Origin: Paracoccaceae bacterium
GTDB lineage: Bacteria; Pseudomonadota; Alphaproteobacteria; Rhodobacterales; Rhodobacteraceae
DNA length: 64,000 nt
Assembly: GCA_012103375.1 (NCBI GenBank)
Contig: WLWX01000001.1
Location: forward strand, 3,266,492 to 3,330,491
Reading direction: 5' to 3'
Of the stretch, positions 8,386 through 16,551 are shown in pieces. The notes under the pieces are model-generated. The model was not told where the DNA came from and did no database searches. It saw only the letters and a program-made list of their open reading frames with translations. Position numbers and translations under genes: made by a program. The stretch's first letter is position 1. Each line of letters begins with the position of its first letter.

Positions 8386-9678
8386 ATGGCCAACGTCGCA
8401 GTTGTCGGCGCCCAATGGGGCGACGAGGGGAAAGGCAAGCTGGTTGACTGGCTGAGCGAACGCGCCGACGTCATCGTCCGCTTTCAGGGCGGGCATAACG
8501 CCGGGCATACGCTGGTCATTGATGGCGAAGTCTACAAGCTTAGCCTGCTGCCAAGCGGCATCGTGCGCCCGGGAAAACTGAGTGTCATTGGCAACGGCGT
8601 CGTGCTGGACCCCTGGGCGCTTCTGGAAGAAATTGCGCGCCTTGGCGAGCAAGGGGTCGAGGTGTCCCCGGATAACCTGATGATCGCCGAGAACACGCCG
8701 CTGATCCTGCCGGTACATGGAGAGTTGGACCGCGCGCGCGAAAACCAGAACTCGATCGCCAAGATCGGCACCACGGGGCGCGGTATCGGCCCTGCTTATG
8801 AAGACAAAGTCGGGCGGCGCACCGTGCGGGTGGCCGATCTTGCGGATCCGGCAACACTGGATGCGCGGCTTGACCGGTTGCTGCTGCACCATGATGCGCT
8901 GCGCCGGGGGCTGGGTCTGGAGGCTGTGGATCGGGACGCCCTGAAATCCAAGCTGCTGGAGGTTGCCCCGAAGATCCTGCAATTTGCCAAACCGGTCTGG
9001 AAGATCCTTGGTGAACAACGCCGCGCGGGCAAGCGCATCCTGTTTGAAGGTGCGCAGGGCGCGCTTCTGGATATCGATTTTGGCACCTATCCATTCGTCA
9101 CCTCGTCCAACACCACGGCGGGCATGGCGGCCACCGGATCCGGCCTTGGCCCGGGGGCGGTGAATTTTGTGCTCGGCATCGTCAAAGCCTATACCACCCG
9201 GGTGGGTGAGGGGCCGTTCCCGTCCGAACTGGACGATGCCGACGGGCAACGTCTTGGCGAACGCGGCCATGAATTCGGCACGGTCACGGGCCGCAAGCGG
9301 CGCTGCGGCTGGTTCGATGCGGTTCTTGTCCGCCAGACCTGTGCGACCAGCGGCGTGTCAGGGATCGCCCTGACCAAGCTGGATGTTCTGGACGGGTTTG
9401 CGGAACTGAAGATTTGCACCGGCTATGAGTTGGACGGGGAAACGCTCGACTATCTGCCAACCGCCGCGGATCAGCAGGCAAGGGTCACGCCCGTCTATGA
9501 AACTATGAAAGGCTGGAGCGACAGCACCGCAGGTGCCCGCAGCTGGGCCGATCTGCCTGCCGAGGCGATCAAATACGTCCGTCGCGTTGAAGAGCTGATC
9601 AACACGCCGGTCGCGCTGGTTTCAACCAGCCCCGAGCGTGACGACACGATTCTTGTCACAGACCCCTTCGCCGACTGA
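8386..9678 (+). CDS. purA: adenylosuccinate synthetase
   Basis: A 430-aa enzyme that joins IMP and aspartate using GTP, the first step from IMP to AMP. N-terminal [13 protein letters not shown] holds the catalytic Asp and the P-loop; [10 protein letters not shown] near residue 36, [15 protein letters not shown] near residue 127, the [16 protein letters not shown] region and [12 protein letters not shown] are all present. The start is the ATG preceded by GAGAGAGC; the frame is open upstream, but that extension is low-complexity and unlike the family. The stop overlaps the next ATG by 1 nt. Confidence 0.97.
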   Translation: MANVAVVGAQWGDEGKGKLVDWLSERADVIVRFQGGHNAGHTLVIDGEVYKLSLLPSGIVRPGKLSVIGNGVVLDPWALLEEIARLGEQGVEVSPDNLMIAENTPLILPVHGELDRARENQNSIAKIGTTGRGIGPAYEDKVGRRTVRVADLADPATLDARLDRLLLHHDALRRGLGLEAVDRDALKSKLLEVAPKILQFAKPVWKILGEQRRAGKRILFEGAQGALLDIDFGTYPFVTSSNTTAGMAATGSGLGPGAVNFVLGIVKAYTTRVGEGPFPSELDDADGQRLGERGHEFGTVTGRKRRCGWFDAVLVRQTCATSGVSGIALTKLDVLDGFAELKICTGYELDGETLDYLPTAADQQARVTPVYETMKGWSDSTAGARSWADLPAEAIKYVRRVEELINTPVALVSTSPERDDTILVTDPFAD

Positions 9679-9908
9679 TGGCGCGCGAAACGAAACCAGG
9701 CCTAAGCCTGAAACAGCGCAAACGCTGGTCGTTGCTGATCCTGCTTGTTGGGCTGCCCTTGTATATCGTCGTGGCGATCAGCGTGTTGAATTGGCTTGGT
9801 CGCCCGCCGTTCATCATAGAGCTTCTGGTCTATGTCATCCTCGGCATCATCTGGGCACTGCCGTTCCGGGCGGTGTTCCGTGGCATCGGGCGCGGCGAAG
9901 ACGGTTAA
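9678..9908 (+). CDS. DUF2842 family small membrane protein
   Basis: A 76-aa protein with two membrane helices (about residues 17-37 and 48-64) and the family patterns KQRKRWSLLILLVGLPLYIVVA and VYVILGIIWALPFRAVFRGIG. DUF2842 is an uncharacterised alphaproteobacterial inner-membrane family. Its ATG overlaps the purA TGA (TGATG), so translation is probably coupled to purA. Confidence 0.85.
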   Translation: MARETKPGLSLKQRKRWSLLILLVGLPLYIVVAISVLNWLGRPPFIIELLVYVILGIIWALPFRAVFRGIGRGEDG

Positions 9909-10087
9909 CGCCCCGCGCCGAGGTTTCTGTCCGAAATGGCCTGACGTGCGCGTCACGGATGGCCCTTTCATGCTCCCAGTCTGGGCGCAGCCTTCGGCGC
10001 GAAGATTTAGCACACCCCCAGGACCAGTATCGGCAAATGGCTTGGAGCGCCGTTGCCCATCACTTCCCGTGAATTCATACCCCAAAA

Positions 10088-10120
10088 CGACAGGGACCGG
10101 GCGTATTGCCCGATCCCGTC
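10088..10120 (-). terminator. intrinsic terminator after the large acidic hypothetical gene
   Basis: On the minus strand, an interrupted stem (GAC/GTC, GGGA/TCCC and CGGGC/GCCCG with small bulges) closes over a 5-nt loop, and a TTTT follows the base of the stem. It lies 25 nt past the stop of the leftward gene, and it ends the 236-nt stretch from 9909 to 10144 that otherwise holds no gene. Confidence 0.65.
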
Positions 10121-10144
10121 ACACACTCAGTTTACCAGGGAAAG

Positions 10145-11815
10145 CTATTGATTGCCGGAACCCCGGAAGCGGGTATCTTCGGCCACCGCGAACTTGCCGC
10201 GTTTCAGTCGGATAATCCGGCCGTCACGCAGCAATCTGCCGAATGTGCGCAGCGCGTCTTCGCGTTTCACGCTGTTATTTTGTTCCAGAACCCGGCTCAT
10301 CACCAGGGGGCGGGTCACGTGGGGGCGGCCTTCGACATGGGTGGCATAGGCGGCGGCGGCCTCCATCACCTCAGGCTGTTCACGCGCGTCCTGCTGGGCG
10401 ACGAATTCGGCGAACCGGTCGGCCACAGGCGCATCAGATTGTACGAAGTCCTCGTCGAAGTTCACGTCGCTGTTGGCGACCCGGCGGGGCTGTGCAGAAG
10501 TGGCAGTATGTGGTGTGTCGGCGCCGGCGTTGCCGACCCGCAGCGAAGGGACCAGCATCAACGGGGTCGTGGCGATGCCGCTTCGCTGCCCCTGACCGCC
10601 GCTGGTTGCAGGCCCGTCCGAATGTTGTTGGGCGCGCACGGCTTTGGCCAGATCGTCGCGAAACTGGCTCATCGTGTCGTCGTCCTGTCCGGCCACCGGG
10701 TCGCGGCCTGCACCGGCGCGGGTCGCGGCAACCGCCGCTTTCAGATGCGCGATGGCTGACCGCCTGCGGCTGCCTTCGTGTTCGTTCATTTCGGTGTTGG
10801 TTTTTTCCAGGATACGGTCAACGGCCACATCGCTTCGCGTCACGCGGGGCTTTGCGAAAGCGTGGAATTCGTCGTCATCCAGGTCAAAATCATCTGCTTC
10901 AACATCCGGGTCGAGGCCTTCGCCAGAAGCTGCATCAGTTGCGCCGCCCGCAGTCATTGCCGCGGCATCGTCGCCAACTTCTTCGTCGCCGTCATAGGCA
11001 TCGGCGTCATCCGGCGAAATCTCGGCGGTCGTATTTTCCTTCCGCGCAATGGCGTCATCGCCATCTGTCAGCGCGCTGGCACCACGCAGGGCGGCGATCC
11101 GGGCGGATAGATCGCTTTCGATATGTGTCGTTTGGGGGGCGACCACCGGTGCCGCGTCTTCCTCGGGTTCACCCGCCGGATCCGCCGCGGCCAGATCGGA
11201 CACGTGCGCCTCATCCTGGTCATCGGACAACGCGGCGCTTTCGGCGGCATCATCTGCGGCAACGGCCGGATTTACGTCGGCGTCCTCGGCGTCCTCGGCG
11301 GACCGTGCCGCGACGTCTGCCGGAGGGTGCAGAATCGACGGAACCTCTTCGTCTTCATCCTGATAGCCAGAGTTGACGGCGTCCGATCCAAGCGGCGTAT
11401 CCGATTGCAGTGGCGCTGCATTGGGCGCAGCGGCGGGGGCGTAAGTCGGTTCCTCATCCGTGAACCCGCCGAGATCACCGCCGGAACGCGCAACAACCGC
11501 ACGAATGCGGCTTAGCTTATCTGCAACCGATCCGGGTGCTGGTGGCGGTACGGCGGCAATTGTAGCAACTTCAGCCGGAGCGGGCGTGTCAGGTTCGGGT
11601 GCCACTGCGGCAACAGGGGCTGCGGCATCGGGGCCGGTCTGGCGCAGCACGACACCGTCTTCGCGCAACTGCGTCTGGATCTGCCCGGATTTCGGACCGG
11701 TCTGTGCCTGTGCCACAATCCGCTGCAACATGGCCGCATCCGGCGTTGGGGGATCGGCCCCGAAATAACGATCGTCGGCGGCAAGGTCGCGAAAATACTC
11801 GGCAATGGATTGCAT
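10145..11815 (-). CDS. large acidic low-complexity conserved hypothetical protein
   Basis: A 556-aa protein with three parts. The N-terminal 60 residues (MQSIAEYFRDLAADDRYFGADPPTPD...) look conserved. Residues about 65-330 are Ala/Asp/Glu/Pro-rich, strongly acidic and probably disordered. The C-terminal section contains NEHEGSRRRSAIAHLKAAVAATRAGAG and a compact helical end (THVEGRPHVTRPLVMSRVLEQN ... LRTFGRLLRDGRIIRLKRGKFAVA) that reads like a winged-helix domain. No signal peptide or membrane helix is seen. The shape suggests a cytoplasmic scaffold or nucleic-acid-associated protein, but no function can be assigned. Confidence 0.75.
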   Translation of the reverse strand: MQSIAEYFRDLAADDRYFGADPPTPDAAMLQRIVAQAQTGPKSGQIQTQLREDGVVLRQTGPDAAAPVAAVAPEPDTPAPAEVATIAAVPPPAPGSVADKLSRIRAVVARSGGDLGGFTDEEPTYAPAAAPNAAPLQSDTPLGSDAVNSGYQDEDEEVPSILHPPADVAARSAEDAEDADVNPAVAADDAAESAALSDDQDEAHVSDLAAADPAGEPEEDAAPVVAPQTTHIESDLSARIAALRGASALTDGDDAIARKENTTAEISPDDADAYDGDEEVGDDAAAMTAGGATDAASGEGLDPDVEADDFDLDDDEFHAFAKPRVTRSDVAVDRILEKTNTEMNEHEGSRRRSAIAHLKAAVAATRAGAGRDPVAGQDDDTMSQFRDDLAKAVRAQQHSDGPATSGGQGQRSGIATTPLMLVPSLRVGNAGADTPHTATSAQPRRVANSDVNFDEDFVQSDAPVADRFAEFVAQQDAREQPEVMEAAAAYATHVEGRPHVTRPLVMSRVLEQNNSVKREDALRTFGRLLRDGRIIRLKRGKFAVAEDTRFRGSGNQ

Positions 11816-12020
11816 CGACGAGAAAGGATCATCAAACCCTTCCAGCGTTCAGGAAAACGTCCCATAAGACACCGTGAGGATTTTTGTGGCGCCAGTCATG
11901 TTGCAATCGCTTCCATTCAGATCCAGCCTCGAGGTTGTACTGATGATAGGTTCGCAAACCGGAACGAAACTACGTTTTGTACGGGATATTTTCCGGGCCA
12001 GAATATGATCGAAACCCAAA
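11816..12020. other. divergent intergenic region
   Basis: This 205-nt stretch separates the leftward acidic hypothetical gene from the rightward thiamine diphosphokinase gene. It is less GC-rich than its neighbours and must carry promoters for both, but no element could be assigned with confidence. I see no riboswitch-like fold. Confidence 0.5.
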
Positions 12021-12698
12021 TTGCCAGATAATCGCCACATTTTACAGGGTATTGTTCACGGTTTCGAAACAATAGGCCTGGTTGGAGGGGGCGAAATTGG
12101 CAACAATGATTTCTCTGACCTCGGACTATTCACACCGATTCTTGTCGCTGCCGACGGTGGGGCGAATGCGATTGTTGCAAAAGGGCAAGTTCCCGATGCC
12201 GTGATCGGCGATCTGGATTCGCTGTCGGATGCGGCGCGAGCGGTCATTCCGGCAGACCGGCTGCATCATGTGCCCGATCAGAATACCACGGATCTTGAAA
12301 AATGCCTGGCCGTGGTTGAGGCCCGGTTGGTATTGGGGATCGGGTTTCTGGGCGGGCGGCTGGATCACCATCTTGCGGCCTGCGCGGCGATAGCAGCGGC
12401 GGGGGCGCCGCGTTGTCTGTTGCTTGGGGCAGAGGATGTCGTATTCGCGGCGCGCGGCACCGTTGCGCTGGACCTGCCGCCGGGCACACGGGTGTCGCTG
12501 TTTCCGATGGCCCCGGTTCAGGGATCGGCCACGGGGCTGCGCTGGTCGATCGAAGGGCTGAATTTTTCGCTTGGCGAACGGACCGGGGTGTCGAACGTAG
12601 CGACCGGTCCTGTCACACTGACATTTGAGGCACCCGGAATGCTGGTTATTCTGCCACGCCAGGCGCTGGCGGCTGCGGTGCAGGCATTGCAGGGCTAA
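12021..12698 (+). CDS. thiN: thiamine diphosphokinase
   Basis: A protein of up to 225 aa that phosphorylates thiamine to thiamine diphosphate. Family motifs are clear: LVGGGEI near residue 20, LVAADGGAN, the GDLDSL nucleotide-binding motif near residue 63, NTTDLEKC, and GFLGGRLDHHLA near residue 113, followed by a beta-rich thiamine-binding end. No ATG is in frame before the conserved region. TTG at 12021 is the first possible initiator after an in-frame TGA at 12006, and an ATT/GTT region nearer the conserved core is an alternative. Its 3' end overlaps the convergent transporter gene by 53 nt. Confidence 0.9.
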   Translation: MPDNRHILQGIVHGFETIGLVGGGEIGNNDFSDLGLFTPILVAADGGANAIVAKGQVPDAVIGDLDSLSDAARAVIPADRLHHVPDQNTTDLEKCLAVVEARLVLGIGFLGGRLDHHLAACAAIAAAGAPRCLLLGAEDVVFAARGTVALDLPPGTRVSLFPMAPVQGSATGLRWSIEGLNFSLGERTGVSNVATGPVTLTFEAPGMLVILPRQALAAAVQALQG

Positions 12699-13584
12699 GG
12701 GACAGGCGGCGTTCTCGCATCAGAATATAAAGACCAGCGGCCATGGTGACGGCTATTCCCGCCAGCGCAAGACCGTTTGGAAAGTCCGAGAAGACGATCC
12801 ATCCGACGAAGGTGGCGAAGGGGATTTCGACATATTGGACCGGCGCAACGGTGGCCAAGGGGGCGAAACGCAGGCTCCAGGTCATGAACAGATGTGCGAT
12901 GGTGCCGATGGCACCAAGGATTGCGAACCATACCCAATCCGACCCGACAGGCAGAACCGGTGCGGCGTCGGCCCAACCGAGGGGCGGCCCGATCAGCGCG
13001 ATGGCGACAAGCACAATCATGGCGACGATGCCGCTTGCGGCCTGCAACGTGATCGGATCCGCCGCCTTGACGACCTGGCGTGTCACCAGCATGAACAGCG
13101 CGAATACCACCGCGACCCCGAGCGGCAGCAGGGCCGCCGCGCCGACTGAGGCAAAGCTGGGCTGGATCACCATCAGCGTGCCAAGAAACCCGACAACGCA
13201 GGCCGCCAGACGGCGCGCGCCCACAACCTCGTCCAGCACGTAGCGCCCCAGAAGCAGCATGATGAAGGGCATCACGAAGGCAATGGCAACCGCGTCAGCC
13301 AGCGGCAGGAAGCGGAACGAAGCGAACATCAGCCACAGCCCGGCGATATGCAGCACCGCACGCCAGGCGCAGAGCTTCCAGACACGCGGCGGCAGGCGCA
13401 GTCCGCCCTCACTATGCAGGGCCAGCGGCACCATGGTTAGCGTTTGCATGCCAAAGCGGACCAGAACCAGCGTGCCAAGCGTATAGGACGCGCCAAGGAA
13501 TTTCGCGGTGGCATCGCCCAGCGGGGCCAGCACGCAGAAACCGATCATCAGGAGGATGCCCAAAAACGGGCGATCAAGGGTCAT
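12646..13584 (-). CDS. EamA/DMT-superfamily drug/metabolite transporter
   Basis: A 312-aa inner-membrane protein with ten predicted helices arranged as two EamA repeats. The first begins FLGILLMIGFCVLAPLGDATAKFL and ends LVIQP; the second begins after the VVFALFMLVTRQVV segment and includes TIAHLFMTWSLRFAPLATVAPVQYVEIPFATFVGW. The C-terminal tail is Pro/Ala-rich. Members export small metabolites; the substrate cannot be read from sequence. The last 53 nt overlap the convergent thiN gene. Confidence 0.88.
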   Translation of the reverse strand: MTLDRPFLGILLMIGFCVLAPLGDATAKFLGASYTLGTLVLVRFGMQTLTMVPLALHSEGGLRLPPRVWKLCAWRAVLHIAGLWLMFASFRFLPLADAVAIAFVMPFIMLLLGRYVLDEVVGARRLAACVVGFLGTLMVIQPSFASVGAAALLPLGVAVVFALFMLVTRQVVKAADPITLQAASGIVAMIVLVAIALIGPPLGWADAAPVLPVGSDWVWFAILGAIGTIAHLFMTWSLRFAPLATVAPVQYVEIPFATFVGWIVFSDFPNGLALAGIAVTMAAGLYILMRERRLSLSPAMPAPQPPAPGVAE

Positions 13585-13662
13585 CGCACGACCCTATGGC
13601 AGATGTCAGGACGGTGAAACCGGAATTCGCCGGGCGTACCAGGGCCGCCGGGGCAAAAAAAT

Positions 13663-13684
13663 GCCTCCGGCGGGGATATTTTTG
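13663..13684 (+). repeat. left half of a gene-end repeat split by the IS1595-type insertion
   Basis: GCCTCCGGCGGGGATATTT followed by TTG ends exactly at the left boundary of the IS element. The remaining GGTCAATGATGG continues at 16496 beyond the element. Joined across one copy of the target duplication, the 34-nt unit is identical to the inverted copy at 59688-59720 (counting its flanking base) and differs by one base in the core from the copy at 48418-48451. Before insertion it would have lain just past the sdaA stop, with a T7 tract on the minus strand. Confidence 0.8.
13677..13684 (+). repeat. 8-bp target duplication, left copy
   Basis: TATTTTTG, identical to 16488-16495 and directly abutting the left inverted repeat of the IS1595-type element. 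Confidence 0.9.
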
Positions 13685-13746
13685 GGCGATTATATACTTT
13701 ACAAAGCAAACCGCCATTCCTATATTGGGTTCAAGGAGTTAAAGCC

Positions 13747-14673
13747 ATGAACCTGACCGATCCCATCTTCACCGACAAAAACGCAGCCCGCGAACATCTT
13801 GAGGCCGCGCGCTGGCCCGATGGCGTCTACTGCGCGCACTGTGGTGGCGTTGAGAAGATTCGGAAGCTGGCGGGTAAATCACATCGCCCCGGCCTTTACC
13901 AGTGCGGTGATTGTCGCCAGCAGTTCACGGTCACAGTCGGCACCGTTTTTGAGCGTTCCAAGGTTCCGCTGAACAAGTGGTTGCTGGCTACGTTTCTTAT
14001 GGCGTCCAGCAAGAAGGGCATGTCCGCGCACCAACTGCATCGCTCAATCGGTGTGACCTACAAAACGGCTTGGTTCATGTTCCACCGCATCCGCGAAGCG
14101 ATGCGCACCGACAACGGCCCGTTTGGCGTTGGTGGCGGCGAAGTCGAGATTGATGAGACATTCATCGGCAAGGAACCCGGCAAGCCCAAGTCTAAAACGG
14201 CGCGCGGTGGCGCTCACAAGATGAAGATGATGACGCTTGTTGACCGCAACAGGGGCATGGCCAAATCGGTTGTGGTTGATAACCTGCGCGTTGACACAAT
14301 GGCCGAAGTGATTTCAGAGAACATGTCCCGCGAAGCGCGCATGATTACCGACGAATATCGCCAGTACAAATTGATGGCGGGCCGCGTTGCCTCAGACCAC
14401 CAGACGGTCAACCACGGCGCTGGCGAGTACGGGCGTGGCACGGTCCACACCAACACGGTCGAGGGCTTCTACTCCATCTTCAAGCGCGGAATGAAAGGTG
14501 TCTATCAGTACTGCGGCAAGCAACACCTGCACCGCTATGCTGCCGAATTTGATTTCCGCTACAACAACCGCGCGGCCAACGAGATTGACGACACCATGCG
14601 CACCAACGCGATCCTGCGCGGGGCAGAAGGCAAACGCCTGACCTATCGGCGGACTAACTCAGTCTTCGCCTGA
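13747..14673 (+). CDS. IS1595-family (ISXO2-like) transposase
   Basis: A 308-aa transposase. An N-terminal zinc ribbon (CAHC near residue 33 and CGDC near residue 56) precedes the ISXO2-like DDE domain: VEIDETFIGK (first Asp), MITDEYRQY (second Asp) and the VHTNTVEGFYSIFKRGMKGVYQY segment, which carries the last acidic residue. The start is backed by AAGGAG 9 nt upstream. It appears intact, so the element could be mobile in itself. Lys-rich stretches (PKSKTARGGAHKMKMM) contrast with the surrounding chromosomal genes, as expected for imported DNA. Confidence 0.95.
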   Translation: MNLTDPIFTDKNAAREHLEAARWPDGVYCAHCGGVEKIRKLAGKSHRPGLYQCGDCRQQFTVTVGTVFERSKVPLNKWLLATFLMASSKKGMSAHQLHRSIGVTYKTAWFMFHRIREAMRTDNGPFGVGGGEVEIDETFIGKEPGKPKSKTARGGAHKMKMMTLVDRNRGMAKSVVVDNLRVDTMAEVISENMSREARMITDEYRQYKLMAGRVASDHQTVNHGAGEYGRGTVHTNTVEGFYSIFKRGMKGVYQYCGKQHLHRYAAEFDFRYNNRAANEIDDTMRTNAILRGAEGKRLTYRRTNSVFA

Positions 14674-15155
14674 TTTTCGCGACTTGGTTGCCCGCTTACT
14701 GGACGATTGGTCCGACGCGGATTGACTCTCAGATGAGCCGGAGTCCTCTTTGTGGGGCTTCGGCTTCATTGAGAGAAGGTTCTTCACTGTGGATTCAAAG
14801 GACAACGATTTCCCCATCTATGATTTTGACCCCCTTAACCTGCCGAAAGACTACCTTGTTGCCATCGGTCTTGTCACGGCCTGTAGCGCACAGACAGAAA
14901 ACATAGTTGAGCAACTGATAGCCTGCCTCAGTGGTGTTGATGCTATCCGTGGTGCCGCGCTAACAACCCATATGAGCGCGCCGCTGCGAGATGGTGCCGC
15001 AAGAACACTCTCTCAACTATCCGACCTTTCAGAAAGCGCACAAAACGATTTAGACGACTTGTTGAACAACGTGAATGAAGCGTTCGCGCGGCGGAATACC
15101 TATGTCCACAACACGTGGGCGTCAGACAAAAACACAGGCCGTGTTTTCTACATTA

Positions 15156-16208
15156 AAGCGTTTCGACATTAACCTGAGACATATCCGGCGGCCTTAAAGT
15201 AGTTCCAGCATTCTACTGGGTCGTAGAGATCGCAGATTGCTCCGATTGCTTCGAAGACCTGGGTAAAGGACCTGGCCCCGATCCGTCGCAAATGGGCTTT
15301 CAGTTTAGAGAAGGCCTGCTCGATGGGATTCAGGTCGGGCGAGTACGGTGGCAGGTAAAGGAACCAGCAGCCGTGATTGCGTAAAGCCTGCGTCGCCTCC
15401 TTATTCCGGTGGGTTGCCAGGTTGTCGAGAATGACGACAGTGCCGGGGTTGATCTCGGGGACCAGCACTTCGCGGATGTAGGCCGCGAAGGCGGGGCCAT
15501 CTATCGCTCCCTTGATGACCCAAGGTGCGATCAGCGCGCCTTGGGTCAGGCCCGCGATCAAGGTTTGGGTTCCCCAGCTTCCGAAGGGCGCATCCATCGT
15601 CAGGCGCTTACCGCGCTTGGCTCTGCCGCGTAGGCGCGTGAGGTTTGTCTTCACTGCGGTTTCGTCAATAAAGACAACGCGCTCAGGAAAGGTCGCAATG
15701 GCTGGCGAGCGGTATCTGAACCAGTCGGCCCGTTGCTGCCTTACCTTGGCGCGGCGGCGCTCGGTTGCGACCAGCGACTTTTTTTGTACGTGAAGCCGAG
15801 CCGGGACAGAAGGTTGGCGATGGAGGAGTGATGCACCCGCACACCCTCTGCATCGGCCAGCGCATTACGCAACTCAAAGAGCGTGATGTCAGGGTCTTGT
15901 GCGATCAACTCCTCAAAGAATTCCCGATGCGGAGCCAGCTTTCCCTTGCCGCGCGGCGGTCCCTGCCGGGCAGGTTCCGCATGACCCTTCATCCTCACCT
16001 GACGCGCCCACCGCGCGCCTGTGGCAGGCGACAGCTTCAACCGCAACGCCGCCGCGCGCCCGCTCAACCCTTCTTCAATGTATCTCTGAAACCGTATCCG
16101 AAGCGCAGATGGCAAAGGTGCTGACATGATCCATCCTCCCAAACAGGATGAATCACAGATCAGGTCTCAAGGGAATCCCTCGCGATTCAGGTTCAAGACG
16201 AAACGCTT
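15156..16208 (-). mobile_element. IS630-family element, copy 1
   Basis: A 1,053-bp element flanked by a duplicated TA (15154-15155 and 16209-16210), the hallmark target of IS630/Tc1 elements. Its ends are inverted repeats starting AAGCGTTTCG and continuing to AACCTGA, with three mismatches over about 22 nt. Nearly identical to copy 2 at 30028-31079; visible differences are a T7 versus T6 run and one base near the right end. Confidence 0.95.
15169..16127 (-). CDS. IS630-family transposase, two frames joined at a poly-A slip site
   Basis: The first frame (start MSAPLPSAL at 16127) encodes the helix-turn-helix part (LSGRAAALRLKLSPATGARWARQV) and reaches FTYKK at an A7 run (minus strand; plus-strand T7 at 15779-15785). 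The second frame, at -1, continues SLVATERRRAKVRQQRADW and holds the DDE catalytic core: VVFIDETAVKTNLTR, VVILDNLATHRNKEA and YSPDLNPIEQAFSKLKAHLRR. Related alphaproteobacterial IS630 transposases are made by frameshifting at such runs. A -1 shift gives 319 aa. Without a shift the product ends after about 16 off-frame residues. Confidence 0.85.
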
Positions 16209-16487
16209 TAGGACGCAAGCAAAAGGCGACTTCACAATGAAGCCGGTTCTCGTATCACTAGAAGTCCTCCAGAAAGACGCCGTTATGATCTACAACGCGG
16301 GCATCGCCTTGATGAATTTTATGGTCAAGTGGGACCTGGACGTCAAAGAAGCCGTCCTCCCGGTCGATCTGCACGACAGAGGAAAGAAGGCTCGCGCGAA
16401 GCGCGCCAAACGCACGAACAATTGAAGTACCGGCCTGTCTCGTGTCACCTACCATGATGCACCTGCTTTGTTAAGTATACAATCGCC

Positions 16488-16495
16488 TATTTTTG
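16488..16495 (+). repeat. 8-bp target duplication, right copy
   Basis: TATTTTTG, identical to 13677-13684 and directly abutting the right inverted repeat of the IS1595-type element. The sequence after it completes the split gene-end repeat. Confidence 0.9.
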
Positions 16496-16551
16496 GGTCA
16501 ATGATGGCTGAGGTGAAGCCGGGCTTTCGCGTCGGGGGCTTTCAGAGGTGT

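Larger units (their letters stand above)
14789..16425 (+). pseudogene. IS1595 passenger gene, possibly HEPN-like, split by IS630
   Basis: Removing the IS630 and one TA joins 14789-15155 to 16211-16425 in frame, giving 193 aa. A GTG start is supported by GAGAAGG 9 nt upstream. The product is mostly helical: a Leu-rich middle (LSQLSDLSESAQNDLDDLLNNVNEAF), then RRNTYVHNTW at residues 101-110, and a basic C-terminus (KKARAKRAKR). R-N-x3-H at residues 102-107 matches the HEPN nuclease signature, and HEPN proteins are often RNA-cutting toxins or defence factors. That assignment rests on one motif plus helicity. The insertion lies 15 codons after the motif. Passenger genes are known in this IS family, but I do not recognise this one. 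Confidence 0.65.
13685..16487 (+). mobile_element. IS1595-family element with passenger gene, carrying a nested IS630
   Basis: The ends are 24-nt inverted repeats, GGCGATT(A/G)TATACTT then (T/A)ACAAAGCA, matching at 22 of 24 positions (13685-13708 and 16464-16487). They are flanked by a perfect 8-bp direct duplication TATTTTTG (13677-13684 and 16488-16495), the size expected for this family. Inside are a DDE transposase and a second gene that a 1,053-bp IS630-type element has split. Without the IS630 and its extra TA the element would be 1,748 bp. Confidence 0.9.

Noticed and set aside
10243-11376. 377-codon Arg-rich frame on the plus strand
   Set aside because: Antisense to the acidic hypothetical gene; the Arg-rich composition is just the complement of Asp/Ala codons.
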